Counted from the first letter of the stretch, positions 15,037 through 23,657 are shown. The stretch: 37,049 nucleotides of DNA from Bacillota bacterium (GCA_030705955.1 JAUZPL010000042.1:1-37049), one strand, 5' to 3'. The notes: generated from the sequence alone by a model not told the origin. Made by a program: numbers and translations.

Positions 15037-16725
15037 TTGTTTACTCAAAATTATACACCTGTTGGAGGCTTAGGCCTGTCTGCTATTCTAGCACTTATTC
15101 CGATTGTTTATTTTTTCTGGGCTTTAGCTATAAAGCGTATGAAAGGTCATATTGCTGGATTAACAACACTTCTAGTTGCTTTACTAATTGCTATTTTTGC
15201 TTATAAGTTACCTGCTGGAATGGCAGTAATGGCAGCATCTCAAGGAGCAGTTTATGGGATTCTGCCGATTGGTTGGATTATTATTACATCCGTTTTCCTT
15301 TATAAACTAACTGTAAAAACTGGACAATTTGATGTTATTCGTCATTCCGTTGTTTCTATTACAGAAGATCGTCGATTACAGGCACTTTTGGTAGCGTTCT
15401 CATTTGGAGCATTTCTTGAAGGAGCAGCAGGCTTCGGTGCTCCGGTTGCCATTTCCGCTGCATTATTAGTAGGTTTAGGATTTAATCCGCTTTATGCAGC
15501 CGGACTCTGTTTAATTGCTAACACTGCTCCTGTTGCATTTGGAGCTATTGGTGCTCCGGTCATTGCTATGGAAGGACCAACTGGTATTGCTGCAAAAGAA
15601 ATTGCCAAAATGATTGGCCGTCAGCTTCCTTTTTTATCAGTATTTATTCCTTTTTACCTAGTTCTGATTATGGCTGGTTTCAAGAAAACTATGGAAGTCT
15701 TGCCAGCAATCCTTGTCTCAGGTCTTTCCTTTGCCATTACTCAATTTTTAACTTCTAACTACTTAGGACCAGAACTTCCTGATATTCTATCATCCATCGT
15801 TTCCTTATTGGTTCTAGCCATTTTCTTAAAGTTTTGGAAACCAAAAAATATTTTCCGTTTCAAGTCAGAAGAAGAAGTGGCAGCTACAAGTACTGCAGCT
15901 AAGAAAGTAACAAATAACCAGCCACAATATACTGGCGGTCAAATTTTTAAAGCTTGGTCTCCATTCCTTGTGTTAACAGCTTTTATTTCTTTATGGGGTG
16001 TCCCAACAGTTAAACTCGCCTTAACAGGAGCTTATACAGGAACCAATGCAATCTTAAAAGGGGTTAATGCCCTTGGACATGCTCTGACCTTTGTACCAGC
16101 AGTACCTTTCTTAAACAATATGATTAAAAAAGGTGATGTGCTTGTCCCTGCAGTTTATAATTTACCATTATTCGCTGCAGCTGGAACTGCAATCTTAATT
16201 TCTGCTATTATCTCAAAATTTATTGTTGGCATTTCGTGGAAAAATTGGGTTATCACATTTGGTGAAACACTAAATGAAGTGAAATTCCCACTTGTTACAA
16301 TCGCTTCAGTTGTTGGTTTTGCATATGTAACAAATGCTGCAGGAATGAGCACAACACTTGCTTTGGCACTTGCAAAAACTGGTTCTGTTCTATTCCCATT
16401 CTTCTCACCTTTCCTTGGTTGGCTTGGGGTGTTCATTACTGGTTCCGATACATCTGCAAACGTATTATTCGCAAACCTACAAAAGGTTACAGCAACTTCT
16501 ATTGGCATGAATCCTGTATTAGCGCTTGCAGCAAACTCTTCTGGTGGGGTTACAGGAAAAATGATTTCTCCACAATCTATAGCTGTTGCCTGTGCTGCAG
16601 TTGGACTAGTTGGAAAAGAATCAGAGCTATTCCGTTTTACCATCAAGCATAGTATATTCCTAGTAGCTTTAATTGGAGTCCTTGTATTCCTGCAAAATAC
16701 CGTACTATCTTTTATGATACCTTAA
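15037..16725 (+). CDS. lutP: L-lactate permease (LctP family)
   Basis: This 562-residue integral membrane protein with more than ten hydrophobic segments belongs to the lactate permease family. Characteristic stretches are FGAFLEGAAGFGAPVAI at about 127-143 and the C-terminal FITGSDTSANVLFANLQ. It imports lactate with protons; family members also carry glycolate, relevant to glcDF 6 kb away. The start is TTG 15037 with GGGGGA six bases before. The N-terminus then aligns with B. subtilis LutP (TQ-YTP-GG). Expression appears to be under LutR (nested operator) and CcpA (perfect cre). A strong ribosome site about 55 bases upstream leads only into a six-codon frame (see findings). Confidence 0.93.
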   Translation: MFTQNYTPVGGLGLSAILALIPIVYFFWALAIKRMKGHIAGLTTLLVALLIAIFAYKLPAGMAVMAASQGAVYGILPIGWIIITSVFLYKLTVKTGQFDVIRHSVVSITEDRRLQALLVAFSFGAFLEGAAGFGAPVAISAALLVGLGFNPLYAAGLCLIANTAPVAFGAIGAPVIAMEGPTGIAAKEIAKMIGRQLPFLSVFIPFYLVLIMAGFKKTMEVLPAILVSGLSFAITQFLTSNYLGPELPDILSSIVSLLVLAIFLKFWKPKNIFRFKSEEEVAATSTAAKKVTNNQPQYTGGQIFKAWSPFLVLTAFISLWGVPTVKLALTGAYTGTNAILKGVNALGHALTFVPAVPFLNNMIKKGDVLVPAVYNLPLFAAAGTAILISAIISKFIVGISWKNWVITFGETLNEVKFPLVTIASVVGFAYVTNAAGMSTTLALALAKTGSVLFPFFSPFLGWLGVFITGSDTSANVLFANLQKVTATSIGMNPVLALAANSSGGVTGKMISPQSIAVACAAVGLVGKESELFRFTIKHSIFLVALIGVLVFLQNTVLSFMIP

Positions 16726-16738
16726 CAATCTTTAACAG

Positions 16739-16769
16739 AAAGGCTCTTTCCTTTGCGGAAAGAGCCTTT
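16739..16769 (+). terminator. Terminator of lutP
   Basis: AAAGGCTCTTTCC pairs perfectly with GGAAAGAGCCTTT around a five-base loop, followed by T-rich sequence. Confidence 0.9.
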
Positions 16770-16841
16770 TAATTTACGGATTATATTTACCTATAATAGG
16801 ATATACTTATATATTATTTTCTTTTAAGGGGAATTTATCCA

Positions 16842-18605
16842 ATGAAGATTATCTGTTCAACACTTAACTCGAAGTTTATCCATAAGAACCTTGCCATCCG
16901 TTACTTAAAGGCATATGCAGCTCCAGAGTTTTCTGTCCAATTAAAAGAATATACAATTAAGGATCCTATTTTAAATATTGTATCGGATTTAATTCAGCAA
17001 AAGCCCAACGTAGTTGGATTTAGCTGCTACATTTGGAATATTGATGAAACCCTTAAAGTTGTAAATTTAATAAAGAAAATTGATCCTTCTATTCAAATTA
17101 TTTTAGGTGGTCCTGAAGTAACTTATGACACTTCCTATTGGATGGAAAAAACTACTGATGTGGATTTTATCGTAGTTGGTGAAGGAGAATTGACCTTTAA
17201 AGACCTACTTAAGGAAATAGAGGGACAAGGAAATTATACCGGAATTCCTGGTTTGGCATTTCGCAGCAATGGTCAAATAATCATCAATCCACAAATGAAC
17301 AAGCTTGAATTAAAGGACATCCCCACTCCATATAGGTTTCAAGAAGATTTAAACGATATAGATAAACGTATTACCTATATTGAAACAAGCCGTGGATGTC
17401 CATTTAGTTGCCAGTTTTGCCTCTCCTCCATTGAAATTGGCGTCCGTTATTTTGATAGGGAAAACATAAAAGAAAATATCCGATACCTAATGTCAAATGG
17501 AGCAAAAACATTTAAGTTTGTAGACCGAACGTTTAATATTAGCAGAAGCTATGCAATGGACATGTTTCAATTTTTAATTAATGAACACTTTCCAGGAACA
17601 GTCTTCCAATTTGAAATCACAGCAGATATTATGAGGCCAGAGGTAATTGAATTTTTAAATAAAGAAGCTCCAAAGGGATTATTCCGTTTTGAAATTGGGG
17701 TGCAATCAACAAATGATTATACAAATGAACTTGTAAAACGAAAACAAAACTTCTCCAAACTGACTAGAACAGTCAATATGGTGAAGGATGGACAAAAAAT
17801 CGACCAACACCTTGATCTAATCGCTGGTTTGCCAGAAGAAGACTATCATTCCTTCCGCAAAACCTTTAATGATGTTTTCGAGCTTAGGCCAGAAGAGCTA
17901 CAGCTTGGATTTCTAAAAATGTTAAGAGGAACCGGGCTTCGAATTGATGCTGACAAATATCAATATGTATATATGGACCATTCTCCATATGAAATTTTAA
18001 GCAATAATGTTCTGCCTTTTCATGACATTATTAAAATTAAGCAAGTTGAGGATGTATTAGAAAAATACTGGAATGACCACCGGATGGATCATACCGTTGA
18101 ATATTTGGTCACCCAAGTCTTTCCTTCCCCATTTGATTTTTTCCAGGAATTTGGAGTATTTTGGGATGAGCAAGGCTGGTCAAGAATTGGCCACCAGCTT
18201 GAAGATTTATTCCGAAGATTATTTGCTTTTCTTAAAGCACAGTCAGTCATGGAATTAGAAATCATTGTGGGATTAATGAAGCTTGATTATCTTATCAGCC
18301 ATAAATTCAAGCCTAGAAAACCTTGGTGGGAAGAAAGTCTTGATAAGAAAAAAAGATATTACCTATACATGAAGATTCTTCAGCGGCCTGTTTTATTGGG
18401 ACAGCAGTTCCTTCAACTTGAGCTTGATGAAAAGGAATTATTTAAACATACAATAGTACAAGAACTTTCATTTGATCTTGATTTATTCCTAAAGACAGGA
18501 AATGTAAAAAAAGTCCCTTCATATTTTTTAGCCTATTTTGACCCATCTAAGGAACAAACCACTATCTTTCCATTTGTCATGAATACAGAAGAGCCGGCTA
18601 CATAA
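16842..18605 (+). CDS. B12-binding domain radical SAM protein with DUF4080-like C-terminus
   Basis: This 587-residue protein has three parts. The N-terminal cobalamin-binding type fold is at about 1-130 (VVGFSCYIWN, IILGGPEVTYD, DFIVVGEGE) and lacks a clear DxHxxG loop, as is common in this class. The radical SAM core is at about 175-390 with the [4Fe-4S] motif C186-x3-C190-x2-C193. A long C-terminal region (about 400-587) looks like DUF4080. Close relatives are widespread in bacilli, but I know no firm substrate; they are often annotated only as B12-dependent radical SAM enzymes. AAGGGGA precedes the ATG. It is a single-gene transcript with a terminator after it. Confidence 0.85.
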   Translation: MKIICSTLNSKFIHKNLAIRYLKAYAAPEFSVQLKEYTIKDPILNIVSDLIQQKPNVVGFSCYIWNIDETLKVVNLIKKIDPSIQIILGGPEVTYDTSYWMEKTTDVDFIVVGEGELTFKDLLKEIEGQGNYTGIPGLAFRSNGQIIINPQMNKLELKDIPTPYRFQEDLNDIDKRITYIETSRGCPFSCQFCLSSIEIGVRYFDRENIKENIRYLMSNGAKTFKFVDRTFNISRSYAMDMFQFLINEHFPGTVFQFEITADIMRPEVIEFLNKEAPKGLFRFEIGVQSTNDYTNELVKRKQNFSKLTRTVNMVKDGQKIDQHLDLIAGLPEEDYHSFRKTFNDVFELRPEELQLGFLKMLRGTGLRIDADKYQYVYMDHSPYEILSNNVLPFHDIIKIKQVEDVLEKYWNDHRMDHTVEYLVTQVFPSPFDFFQEFGVFWDEQGWSRIGHQLEDLFRRLFAFLKAQSVMELEIIVGLMKLDYLISHKFKPRKPWWEESLDKKKRYYLYMKILQRPVLLGQQFLQLELDEKELFKHTIVQELSFDLDLFLKTGNVKKVPSYFLAYFDPSKEQTTIFPFVMNTEEPAT

Positions 18606-18616
18606 CCGGCTTTTCT
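18592..18616 (+). terminator. Terminator between the radical SAM gene and the convergent miniprotein genes
   Basis: AGCCGG (18592-18597) pairs with CCGGCT (18606-18611) and is followed by TTTCTTAATTTT. The left arm lies within the last codons of the radical SAM gene. The stem is short but G/C-rich. Confidence 0.6.
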
Positions 18617-18621
18617 TAATT

Positions 18622-18771
18622 TTAGTCCTTTGTATCTTTTTTTGATCTATCTTGTTTCTTCCCTTGTTCATTTCGGGATTTATTTAGAACTTCAAATAGC
18701 TTTATCCCGTTCACATCACCGAATTCAATACTAAATTCTTCTTGCGGTGTGAATTTCTTATGATCCTTCAT
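18622..18771 (-). CDS. Small hypothetical protein, second of a tandem pair
   Basis: This 49-residue charged protein begins MKDHKKFTPQEEFSIEFGDV and has a Lys/Gln/Asp-rich tail. Its ATG follows the stop of the upstream small gene directly, with AAGGAAGG as ribosome site. The EEFSIEFGD stretch resembles NEFSAEFSD of the preceding gene, suggesting an ancient duplication. Size, hydrophilicity and tail composition recall minor small spore proteins (gamma-type SASP and the YfhD/Ssp group), but I cannot assign it. No promoter was clearly identified. Confidence 0.6.
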   Translation of the reverse strand: MKDHKKFTPQEEFSIEFGDVNGIKLFEVLNKSRNEQGKKQDRSKKDTKD

Positions 18772-18933
18772 TTAGGACCTTCCTTTTCTTCCTTGTTTTG
18801 AGTTACGGTTTGCACCTTTTATCGAATGTTCACCATCACTAAATTCTGCAGAAAATTCATTTTCCTGGATATTCTTATGTGGTGTTTTTGAATATTTTTC
18901 TACAGCATCAAATTGTGCCTTTCGCTTCGCCAT
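18772..18933 (-). CDS. Small basic hypothetical protein, first of a tandem pair
   Basis: This 53-residue protein begins MAKRKAQFDAVEKYSK and ends in a basic tail (KQGRKGRS). AAGGGGG lies seven bases before the ATG, an excellent ribosome site, so the frame is very probably real despite its length. The central NEFSAEFSDGEHS is related to the downstream gene product. The composition (Lys, Asn, Gln, Ser, no Cys or Trp) resembles minor spore-core proteins, as an inference only. The stop codon abuts the next start, so the two are surely co-transcribed. Confidence 0.65.
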   Translation of the reverse strand: MAKRKAQFDAVEKYSKTPHKNIQENEFSAEFSDGEHSIKGANRNSKQGRKGRS

Positions 18934-19071
18934 CAAAATTCCCCCTTAAAAATAAAATCATTTTAGTTTTCTACAAACACCCCTTGTTCATTCCCATACT
19001 TTTTTACTCATTTTCCCAAAATAAATTTTGAAATTCTGTCAGAAAATAAATAAAAATGGATGTGATAAATA

Positions 19072-19425
19072 GTGAAGAAAAACAACCAAAACCCAAAAAT
19101 AGAGCAAGTTAGTTTGGATGAAACCCTTCCCCACCAAATAAGTTCCCCAAGCTTTAAAAATACAGGTATTCATATGGAGCCTCCATTTATCAATAAATAC
19201 GGAGTGATCATTGGGGATAGCAAATATTCTTCCGAAAATTCGCCTTTGGAAAATTGGTCAAAGGAAACTGATCCTGAAATTATGTCTGGTGATGAATGGG
19301 TCCATCCTACCAATGATATTGGATGGAATTCGACTGAAAACCGAAAACTGTTAGAAAAGAAAAAGAAACCAAATGCAAGTCCGTTCATGCACCCGACAAA
19401 GGATGTCAGTCACCACAATGACTAA
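19072..19425 (+). CDS. DUF3905-like protein of unknown function
   Basis: This 117-residue soluble, acidic and aromatic-rich protein has the stretches LDETLPHQISSPSFKNTG, YGVIIGDSKYSSENSPLENW and MSGDEWVHPTNDIGWNS. From memory these match the DUF3905 family of spore-forming bacilli (moderate certainty). No signal peptide, transmembrane segment or Cys was seen. GTG 19072 follows GGATGTGAT, close to the AGGAGGTGAT consensus. It is a monocistronic gene with its own terminator. The function is unknown. Presence mainly in spore formers would suggest, not prove, a sporulation role. Confidence 0.7.
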   Translation: MKKNNQNPKIEQVSLDETLPHQISSPSFKNTGIHMEPPFINKYGVIIGDSKYSSENSPLENWSKETDPEIMSGDEWVHPTNDIGWNSTENRKLLEKKKKPNASPFMHPTKDVSHHND

Positions 19426-19452
19426 ATAAGTATGTAAATAAAAGTGTTTCGT

Positions 19453-19479
19453 TTCCAGGCTTTTAGCCTGGAATTTTTA
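19453..19479 (+). terminator. Terminator of the DUF3905-like gene
   Basis: TTCCAGGC pairs perfectly with GCCTGGAA around loop TTTTA and is followed by five T residues. Confidence 0.85.
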
Positions 19480-19547
19480 ATTTCTCTCTTTTAGATATAT
19501 CTCCTGTATAATAGAAATAACTTTTTTATTTTTAGGATGTGATCAGC

Positions 19548-20669
19548 TTGATATTAAAAAAATTAGCTAAAAAAATTGTTCATGAGGTTCGTAAGCTGAT
19601 TGAAGAAGATATCATTGTTGCAAACACCGATGGTTTTATCATTGCAAGCACCGATCAGAGACGAGTGGGAACTTTTCATGAAGGTGCGTTTATTACCTTC
19701 AGGGAAAAACGAAGATTGGTCATTACGAAGGATGATGAACATAAATTAAAAGGAGTAAAGGCTGGAATTAACTACCCTATTCTCTTTCAAAATGAAGTAA
19801 TTGGTGTCATTGGTATTACAGGTGAGGTCGAAAAAGTAAATCCCTTCGGTGAATTGATTCGGAAAATGACCGAATTATTAATTAGTGAAAATTATTTTGC
19901 TGAACAGTTTGAATGGCAATCACGTGCAAAAGAAACCTTTGTAATGGATTGGATTCAAGCAAAGGAATGGGATGATTCCTTACTAAATCGCGCGCGAATT
20001 TTAGACGTTGATTTAAAAGTCAATCGAATGACTGCAATTATCGAATTAGAATTATTTGACCTCATTATTTCAAGGGATGGCTGGGATTCCATTCTAAAAT
20101 GGTTTCATACCAAACGAAATGATATTGTAACCAGATGGGGAAATGAAAGGATTGTTATTCTGTTCGCTTATTCAGATAGCCAAACGAAAGAAAAAATACA
20201 TGAAACACTAAATGCCTTGCTATCCTTTATAAAAAGTCAGTTTGGTGTTTCAGCAATTGCTGGAGTAGGACAAGTAGTCAAATCATTAGAAATACAAAAT
20301 ACATTTCGCCAAGCAGAAAGGGCATTGAAAGTTGCTAAACAGAAACAAACGATAATCTTTGATGAGGAATTAACTCTTGAAATGATCTTGGATGAATTAA
20401 GCCCTAAAACCATTTCTGATTATATTACCCGTACCATAGGACCCATTTTAACAGAAAAAGAATTACTTTTAACGTTAAAAGAGCTCTTTAAGCAAAATCA
20501 CTCATTAAAAAACACTTCTGATCAATTACATATTCATATAAATACCCTCCATTATCGTCTAAAAAAAATACAGGAATATACTGGGCAAAACCCTACTTAT
20601 ATACATGATTTACTCATTATGTATTTAGCTATTCTTCTATTGGATGATTATACAAAAATTAATAAATAA
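19548..20669 (+). CDS. CdaR/PucR-type regulator of glycolate genes (YsfB-like)
   Basis: This 373-residue regulator has three parts. The N-terminal sugar-diacid recognition domain spans about 1-130 (LAKKIVHEVRKLI, IIVANTDGFIIASTD, INYPILFQNEVIGVIGITGE). A degenerate GGDEF-like middle spans about 160-270. The C-terminal PucR-type HTH has the motif LKNTSDQLHIHINTLHYRLKK. The start is taken as TTG 19548 because AGGATGTGA (8 of 9 to AGGAGGTGA) sits five bases before it; the GTG nine bases upstream would lie inside this site. It precedes glcD-glcF as ysfB precedes ysfCD in B. subtilis, so activation of glcDF by glycolate or a related acid is the likely role. A TATAAT lies at 19507-19512. Confidence 0.85.
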   Translation: MILKKLAKKIVHEVRKLIEEDIIVANTDGFIIASTDQRRVGTFHEGAFITFREKRRLVITKDDEHKLKGVKAGINYPILFQNEVIGVIGITGEVEKVNPFGELIRKMTELLISENYFAEQFEWQSRAKETFVMDWIQAKEWDDSLLNRARILDVDLKVNRMTAIIELELFDLIISRDGWDSILKWFHTKRNDIVTRWGNERIVILFAYSDSQTKEKIHETLNALLSFIKSQFGVSAIAGVGQVVKSLEIQNTFRQAERALKVAKQKQTIIFDEELTLEMILDELSPKTISDYITRTIGPILTEKELLLTLKELFKQNHSLKNTSDQLHIHINTLHYRLKKIQEYTGQNPTYIHDLLIMYLAILLLDDYTKINK

Positions 20670-20698
20670 AACCCTCAAATTTCATATCTTCATCTATA

Positions 20699-20721
20699 GC
20701 AGGCGGGATGCCTGTTTTTTT
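20699..20721 (+). terminator. Terminator of the CdaR-type regulator
   Basis: CAGGC and GCCTG form a short G/C stem with loop GGGAT, followed by seven T residues. Confidence 0.65.
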
Positions 20722-20766
20722 ATACTTAATATAGTAATTAGCTTGATTAGCTCTACAATAATGGGG

Positions 20767-20781
20767 TTGTAAGCGCATTCA
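20767..20781 (+). promoter_or_regulatory. CcpA cre site of glcDF
   Basis: TTGTAAGCGCATTCA matches WTGNAANCGNWNNCW at every position and lies 17 bases before the glcD start. It is the third cre-type site in the window. Confidence 0.75.
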
Positions 20782-20798
20782 ATACAAGGGGGATTAGT

Positions 20799-22211
20799 AT
20801 GCTTTCTAATGTTGTAAAAGAAAAGATTATATCTGTTGTAACAAAGGATAATTTTGAGGACTCGAATACTGAGCGGCTTGTTTATTCATATGATTCTACA
20901 CCAAATATGCAGTCCATGCCCGATGCGGTTGTCAGTCCTCGCAACACAGAAGAAGTTGCAGAAATTGTAAAAATTTGCAACGAACACAAGGTTCCTGTCG
21001 TTCCCCGTGGCTCAGGCACAAACCTTTGTGGTGGAACATGCCCTACAGAAGGTGGATTGGTCGTCCTATTTAAACATTTGAATAAAGTTTTAGAAATTGA
21101 TGAAGAGAATCTAACCGTAACCGTACAGCCTGGGGTTATCACTTCAGAACTTGCCAGTGCTGTTGAAGGAAAGGATCTCTTCTTCCCACCTGATCCAGGA
21201 TCAATGAAGATTTCTACCATTGGTGGAAATATTAATGAGAACTCCGGCGGTTTAAGAGGTTTGAAATATGGGGTTACAAGAGATTATGTGATAGCTTTAC
21301 AAGTGGTTCTACCAAACGGCGACATTATTAGAACTGGCGGAAAACTTGCAAAGGATGTTGCGGGATATGACTTAACTCGTCTTATGGTCGGGTCTGAAGG
21401 AACACTTGGAGTGATTACCGAAGCAACCTTAAAATTAGTTCCACTACCTGAAACGAAAAAAACCATGCTTGCTTTATATCAAGACCTTGAATCAGCTGCA
21501 AAAACCGTATCTAAAATCATTGCGAATAAAATTATTCCTGTCACACTTGAATTCTTAGATCAACCAACCATTAGAGTGGTTGAGGATTACGTAAAAATTG
21601 GATTACCAACGGAAGCAAAAGCTGTTTTACTGATTGAACAAGATGGCCCTTCTGAAGTTGTTGAACGAGATATAGATAAAATTATTGCGATTTGTAAAGA
21701 ACAAAATGCAGTTTCTGTTCAAGTGGCTTCATCAGAAGCAGAAGCAGAAGCACTTCGAACTGCTCGCAGAACCGCCTTATCAGCTCTTGCACGTCTTAAG
21801 CCAACGACCATTTTAGAGGATGCTACTGTTCCAAGATCAGAAGTGGCCAGAATGGTGAATGCCATTAATGAAATTGCTGCAAAGTATAACCTAGAAATTT
21901 GTACTTTTGGACATGCCGGAGATGGAAATCTTCATCCTACCTGCCCTACCGATTCCCGAAATCATGAGGAAATGGAACGTGTAGAACAAGCATTTGCTGA
22001 AATCTTTGAAAAAGCCATTGAATTTGGCGGTACCATTACTGGTGAGCATGGAGTCGGTGTCATGAAAGCTCCATACCTTGAATTAAAGCTTGGCAAAGAA
22101 GGAATTGCAGCGATGAAAGCAATCAAACAATCCTTTGATCCTAATAATATTATGAATCCTGGGAAGGTTTTTGCAAAAGACAGCAGGAAACGCGTGGTGG
22201 TGTCAAAATGA
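20799..22211 (+). CDS. glcD: Glycolate oxidase FAD subunit GlcD
   Basis: This 470-residue flavoprotein of the FAD-binding type 4/vanillyl-alcohol oxidase fold has VVPRGSGTNLCGGTCP at about 66-81, a PGSMKISTIGGNINENSGG nucleotide-binding stretch, and the C-terminal GHAGDGNLHP and GEHGVG motifs typical of GlcD/D-lactate dehydrogenases. It oxidises glycolate (D-lactate is possible) to glyoxylate and hands electrons to GlcF and the respiratory chain. The start ATG has AGGGGG in front. Its stop overlaps glcF by four bases (ATGA). The GlcE-like truncated flavoprotein of E. coli is absent, as usual in bacilli. Confidence 0.9.
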   Translation: MLSNVVKEKIISVVTKDNFEDSNTERLVYSYDSTPNMQSMPDAVVSPRNTEEVAEIVKICNEHKVPVVPRGSGTNLCGGTCPTEGGLVVLFKHLNKVLEIDEENLTVTVQPGVITSELASAVEGKDLFFPPDPGSMKISTIGGNINENSGGLRGLKYGVTRDYVIALQVVLPNGDIIRTGGKLAKDVAGYDLTRLMVGSEGTLGVITEATLKLVPLPETKKTMLALYQDLESAAKTVSKIIANKIIPVTLEFLDQPTIRVVEDYVKIGLPTEAKAVLLIEQDGPSEVVERDIDKIIAICKEQNAVSVQVASSEAEAEALRTARRTALSALARLKPTTILEDATVPRSEVARMVNAINEIAAKYNLEICTFGHAGDGNLHPTCPTDSRNHEEMERVEQAFAEIFEKAIEFGGTITGEHGVGVMKAPYLELKLGKEGIAAMKAIKQSFDPNNIMNPGKVFAKDSRKRVVVSK

Positions 22212-23539
22212 CCACAGTAAAAGAACGGGAAAAAATTCAAGAACAGTTTAAAGCCAAAATGGATCAGGATGAACTACTCAATTGTATGCGATGCGGCTTT
22301 TGTTTGCCTACATGCCCAACATATATTGAATCAGGGTTCAAGGAATCACATTCTCCAAGAGGGCGTATTGCCATGATGAAGGCAGTTGTAGATGGACTTA
22401 TTGAACCTGATGAGGATTTTGAGCGTTCATTAGAGCTATGCCTAGGTTGCCGTGCATGTGAACCTGTATGTCCTTCCGGTGTCCACTATGGCCACTTGCT
22501 TGAAGATGCCAGAGACATTATTAACCAAAATAAAAAGCGGACCTTACCTATACGTGTCGTTCGTAAGGCTGTATTTGATGGACTATTCCCACATCCAAAC
22601 AGAATGAGAAACTTAACTGGTTTTATCGGATTCTATCAGCGTTCAGGAATCCAAACCATTGCAAGAAAAATTGGCTTCTTTGGCCTTTTACCTGACTCTT
22701 TAAAAGCAATGGAAAAAGTTTTACCAAAGGTTCCTACAATGAAGGAAATGAAAAACCGCCCTGATTATCTTCCTGCCATGGGTGAGCAAACAAAAAGAGT
22801 TGCATTTTTTAGCGGCTGTTTAATGGATACCATGTTCCTTCAAACAAATGATGCAACAATGAAATTGCTTCAGCTTGCTGGATGTGAAATTGTCATTCCA
22901 CCGAATCAGACTTGCTGTGGTGCTCTTCATGGCCATAGTGGTGAAAAAGACGGTGCAAAAGAACTTGCAAAAAAAAATATTAAAGCCTTTGAAGATTTAC
23001 GTGTTGACTATATCATTACAAATGCCGGTGGATGTGGAGCCTTTTTAATCGATTACGACCATTTATTAAAGGATGATCCAGAATGGAAGGACAGAGCAAA
23101 AGCCTTTTCTGAAAAAATAATGGATATCTCTGAAGTACTTGTAAAGGTGAAATTCCATGAAAAAGTAAATCTTGAACTTCCATTTCAAATCATTACCTAT
23201 CAAGATTCATGCCATCTTAAAAATGTGATGAAAACTACGTCAGCACCTAGAACCCTTTTAACAGCAATAAAGGGGGCGCAATATAGGGAAATGCATGATG
23301 CTGGCCGTTGCTGTGGATCAGCAGGAATCTACAATATCATTGAAACAGAAAACTCCATGAAAATGTTTGATTATAAAATGGTTCAAACAAAAAATACCCA
23401 AGCCTCAACAGTGGTTACAGCAAACCCTGGATGTTTACTCCAAATGAAGCTAGGAATCGAAAGAGAAGGGCTTTCAGAAAAAATGCGCGGAGTGCATATT
23501 GTTGATCTCCTTCTTGAAGCAGTGCAGAAGAGTCATTAG
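22208..23539 (+). CDS. glcF: Glycolate oxidase iron-sulfur subunit GlcF
   Basis: This 443-residue protein has an N-terminal two-cluster ferredoxin domain (C26-x2-C29-x2-C32-x3-C36 and C78-x2-C81-x2-C84-x3-C88) and two C-terminal CCG domains (QTCCGALHGHSGE and GRCCGSAGIYN). This is the standard GlcF layout for carrying electrons from GlcD to the membrane chain. The four-base overlap with glcD implies translational coupling. A dispersed structured repeat begins at its very stop codon, and the terminator follows about 90 bases later. Confidence 0.9.
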   Translation: MTTVKEREKIQEQFKAKMDQDELLNCMRCGFCLPTCPTYIESGFKESHSPRGRIAMMKAVVDGLIEPDEDFERSLELCLGCRACEPVCPSGVHYGHLLEDARDIINQNKKRTLPIRVVRKAVFDGLFPHPNRMRNLTGFIGFYQRSGIQTIARKIGFFGLLPDSLKAMEKVLPKVPTMKEMKNRPDYLPAMGEQTKRVAFFSGCLMDTMFLQTNDATMKLLQLAGCEIVIPPNQTCCGALHGHSGEKDGAKELAKKNIKAFEDLRVDYIITNAGGCGAFLIDYDHLLKDDPEWKDRAKAFSEKIMDISEVLVKVKFHEKVNLELPFQIITYQDSCHLKNVMKTTSAPRTLLTAIKGAQYREMHDAGRCCGSAGIYNIIETENSMKMFDYKMVQTKNTQASTVVTANPGCLLQMKLGIEREGLSEKMRGVHIVDLLLEAVQKSH

Positions 23540-23593
23540 AAAAACTTGGCATTTGCCAACCTTTGAGGCGAATGCATTCGTTTTTCTTATGCG
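23536..23593 (+). repeat. Structured dispersed repeat, copy 1
   Basis: This stretch of about 58 bp starts with the glcF stop codon and matches 30735-30793 in most positions. Shared parts are TTAGAAAAACTTGGC, GGCGAATGC and GTTTTTCTTATGCG. The outer arms GAAAAACT and GTTTTTC pair, and inner hairpins can form, giving a branched structure. Confidence 0.8.
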
Positions 23594-23627
23594 TTCAGAA
23601 TTTATGGATATAAATTCTGATTAGCTT

Positions 23628-23657
23628 AAAAGAGCCTTTTGGCTCTTTTTTTATTTT
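23628..23657 (+). terminator. Terminator of glcDF
   Basis: AAAAGAGCC pairs with GGCTCTTTT around loop TTTT, continuing into TTTATTTT. Confidence 0.85.
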
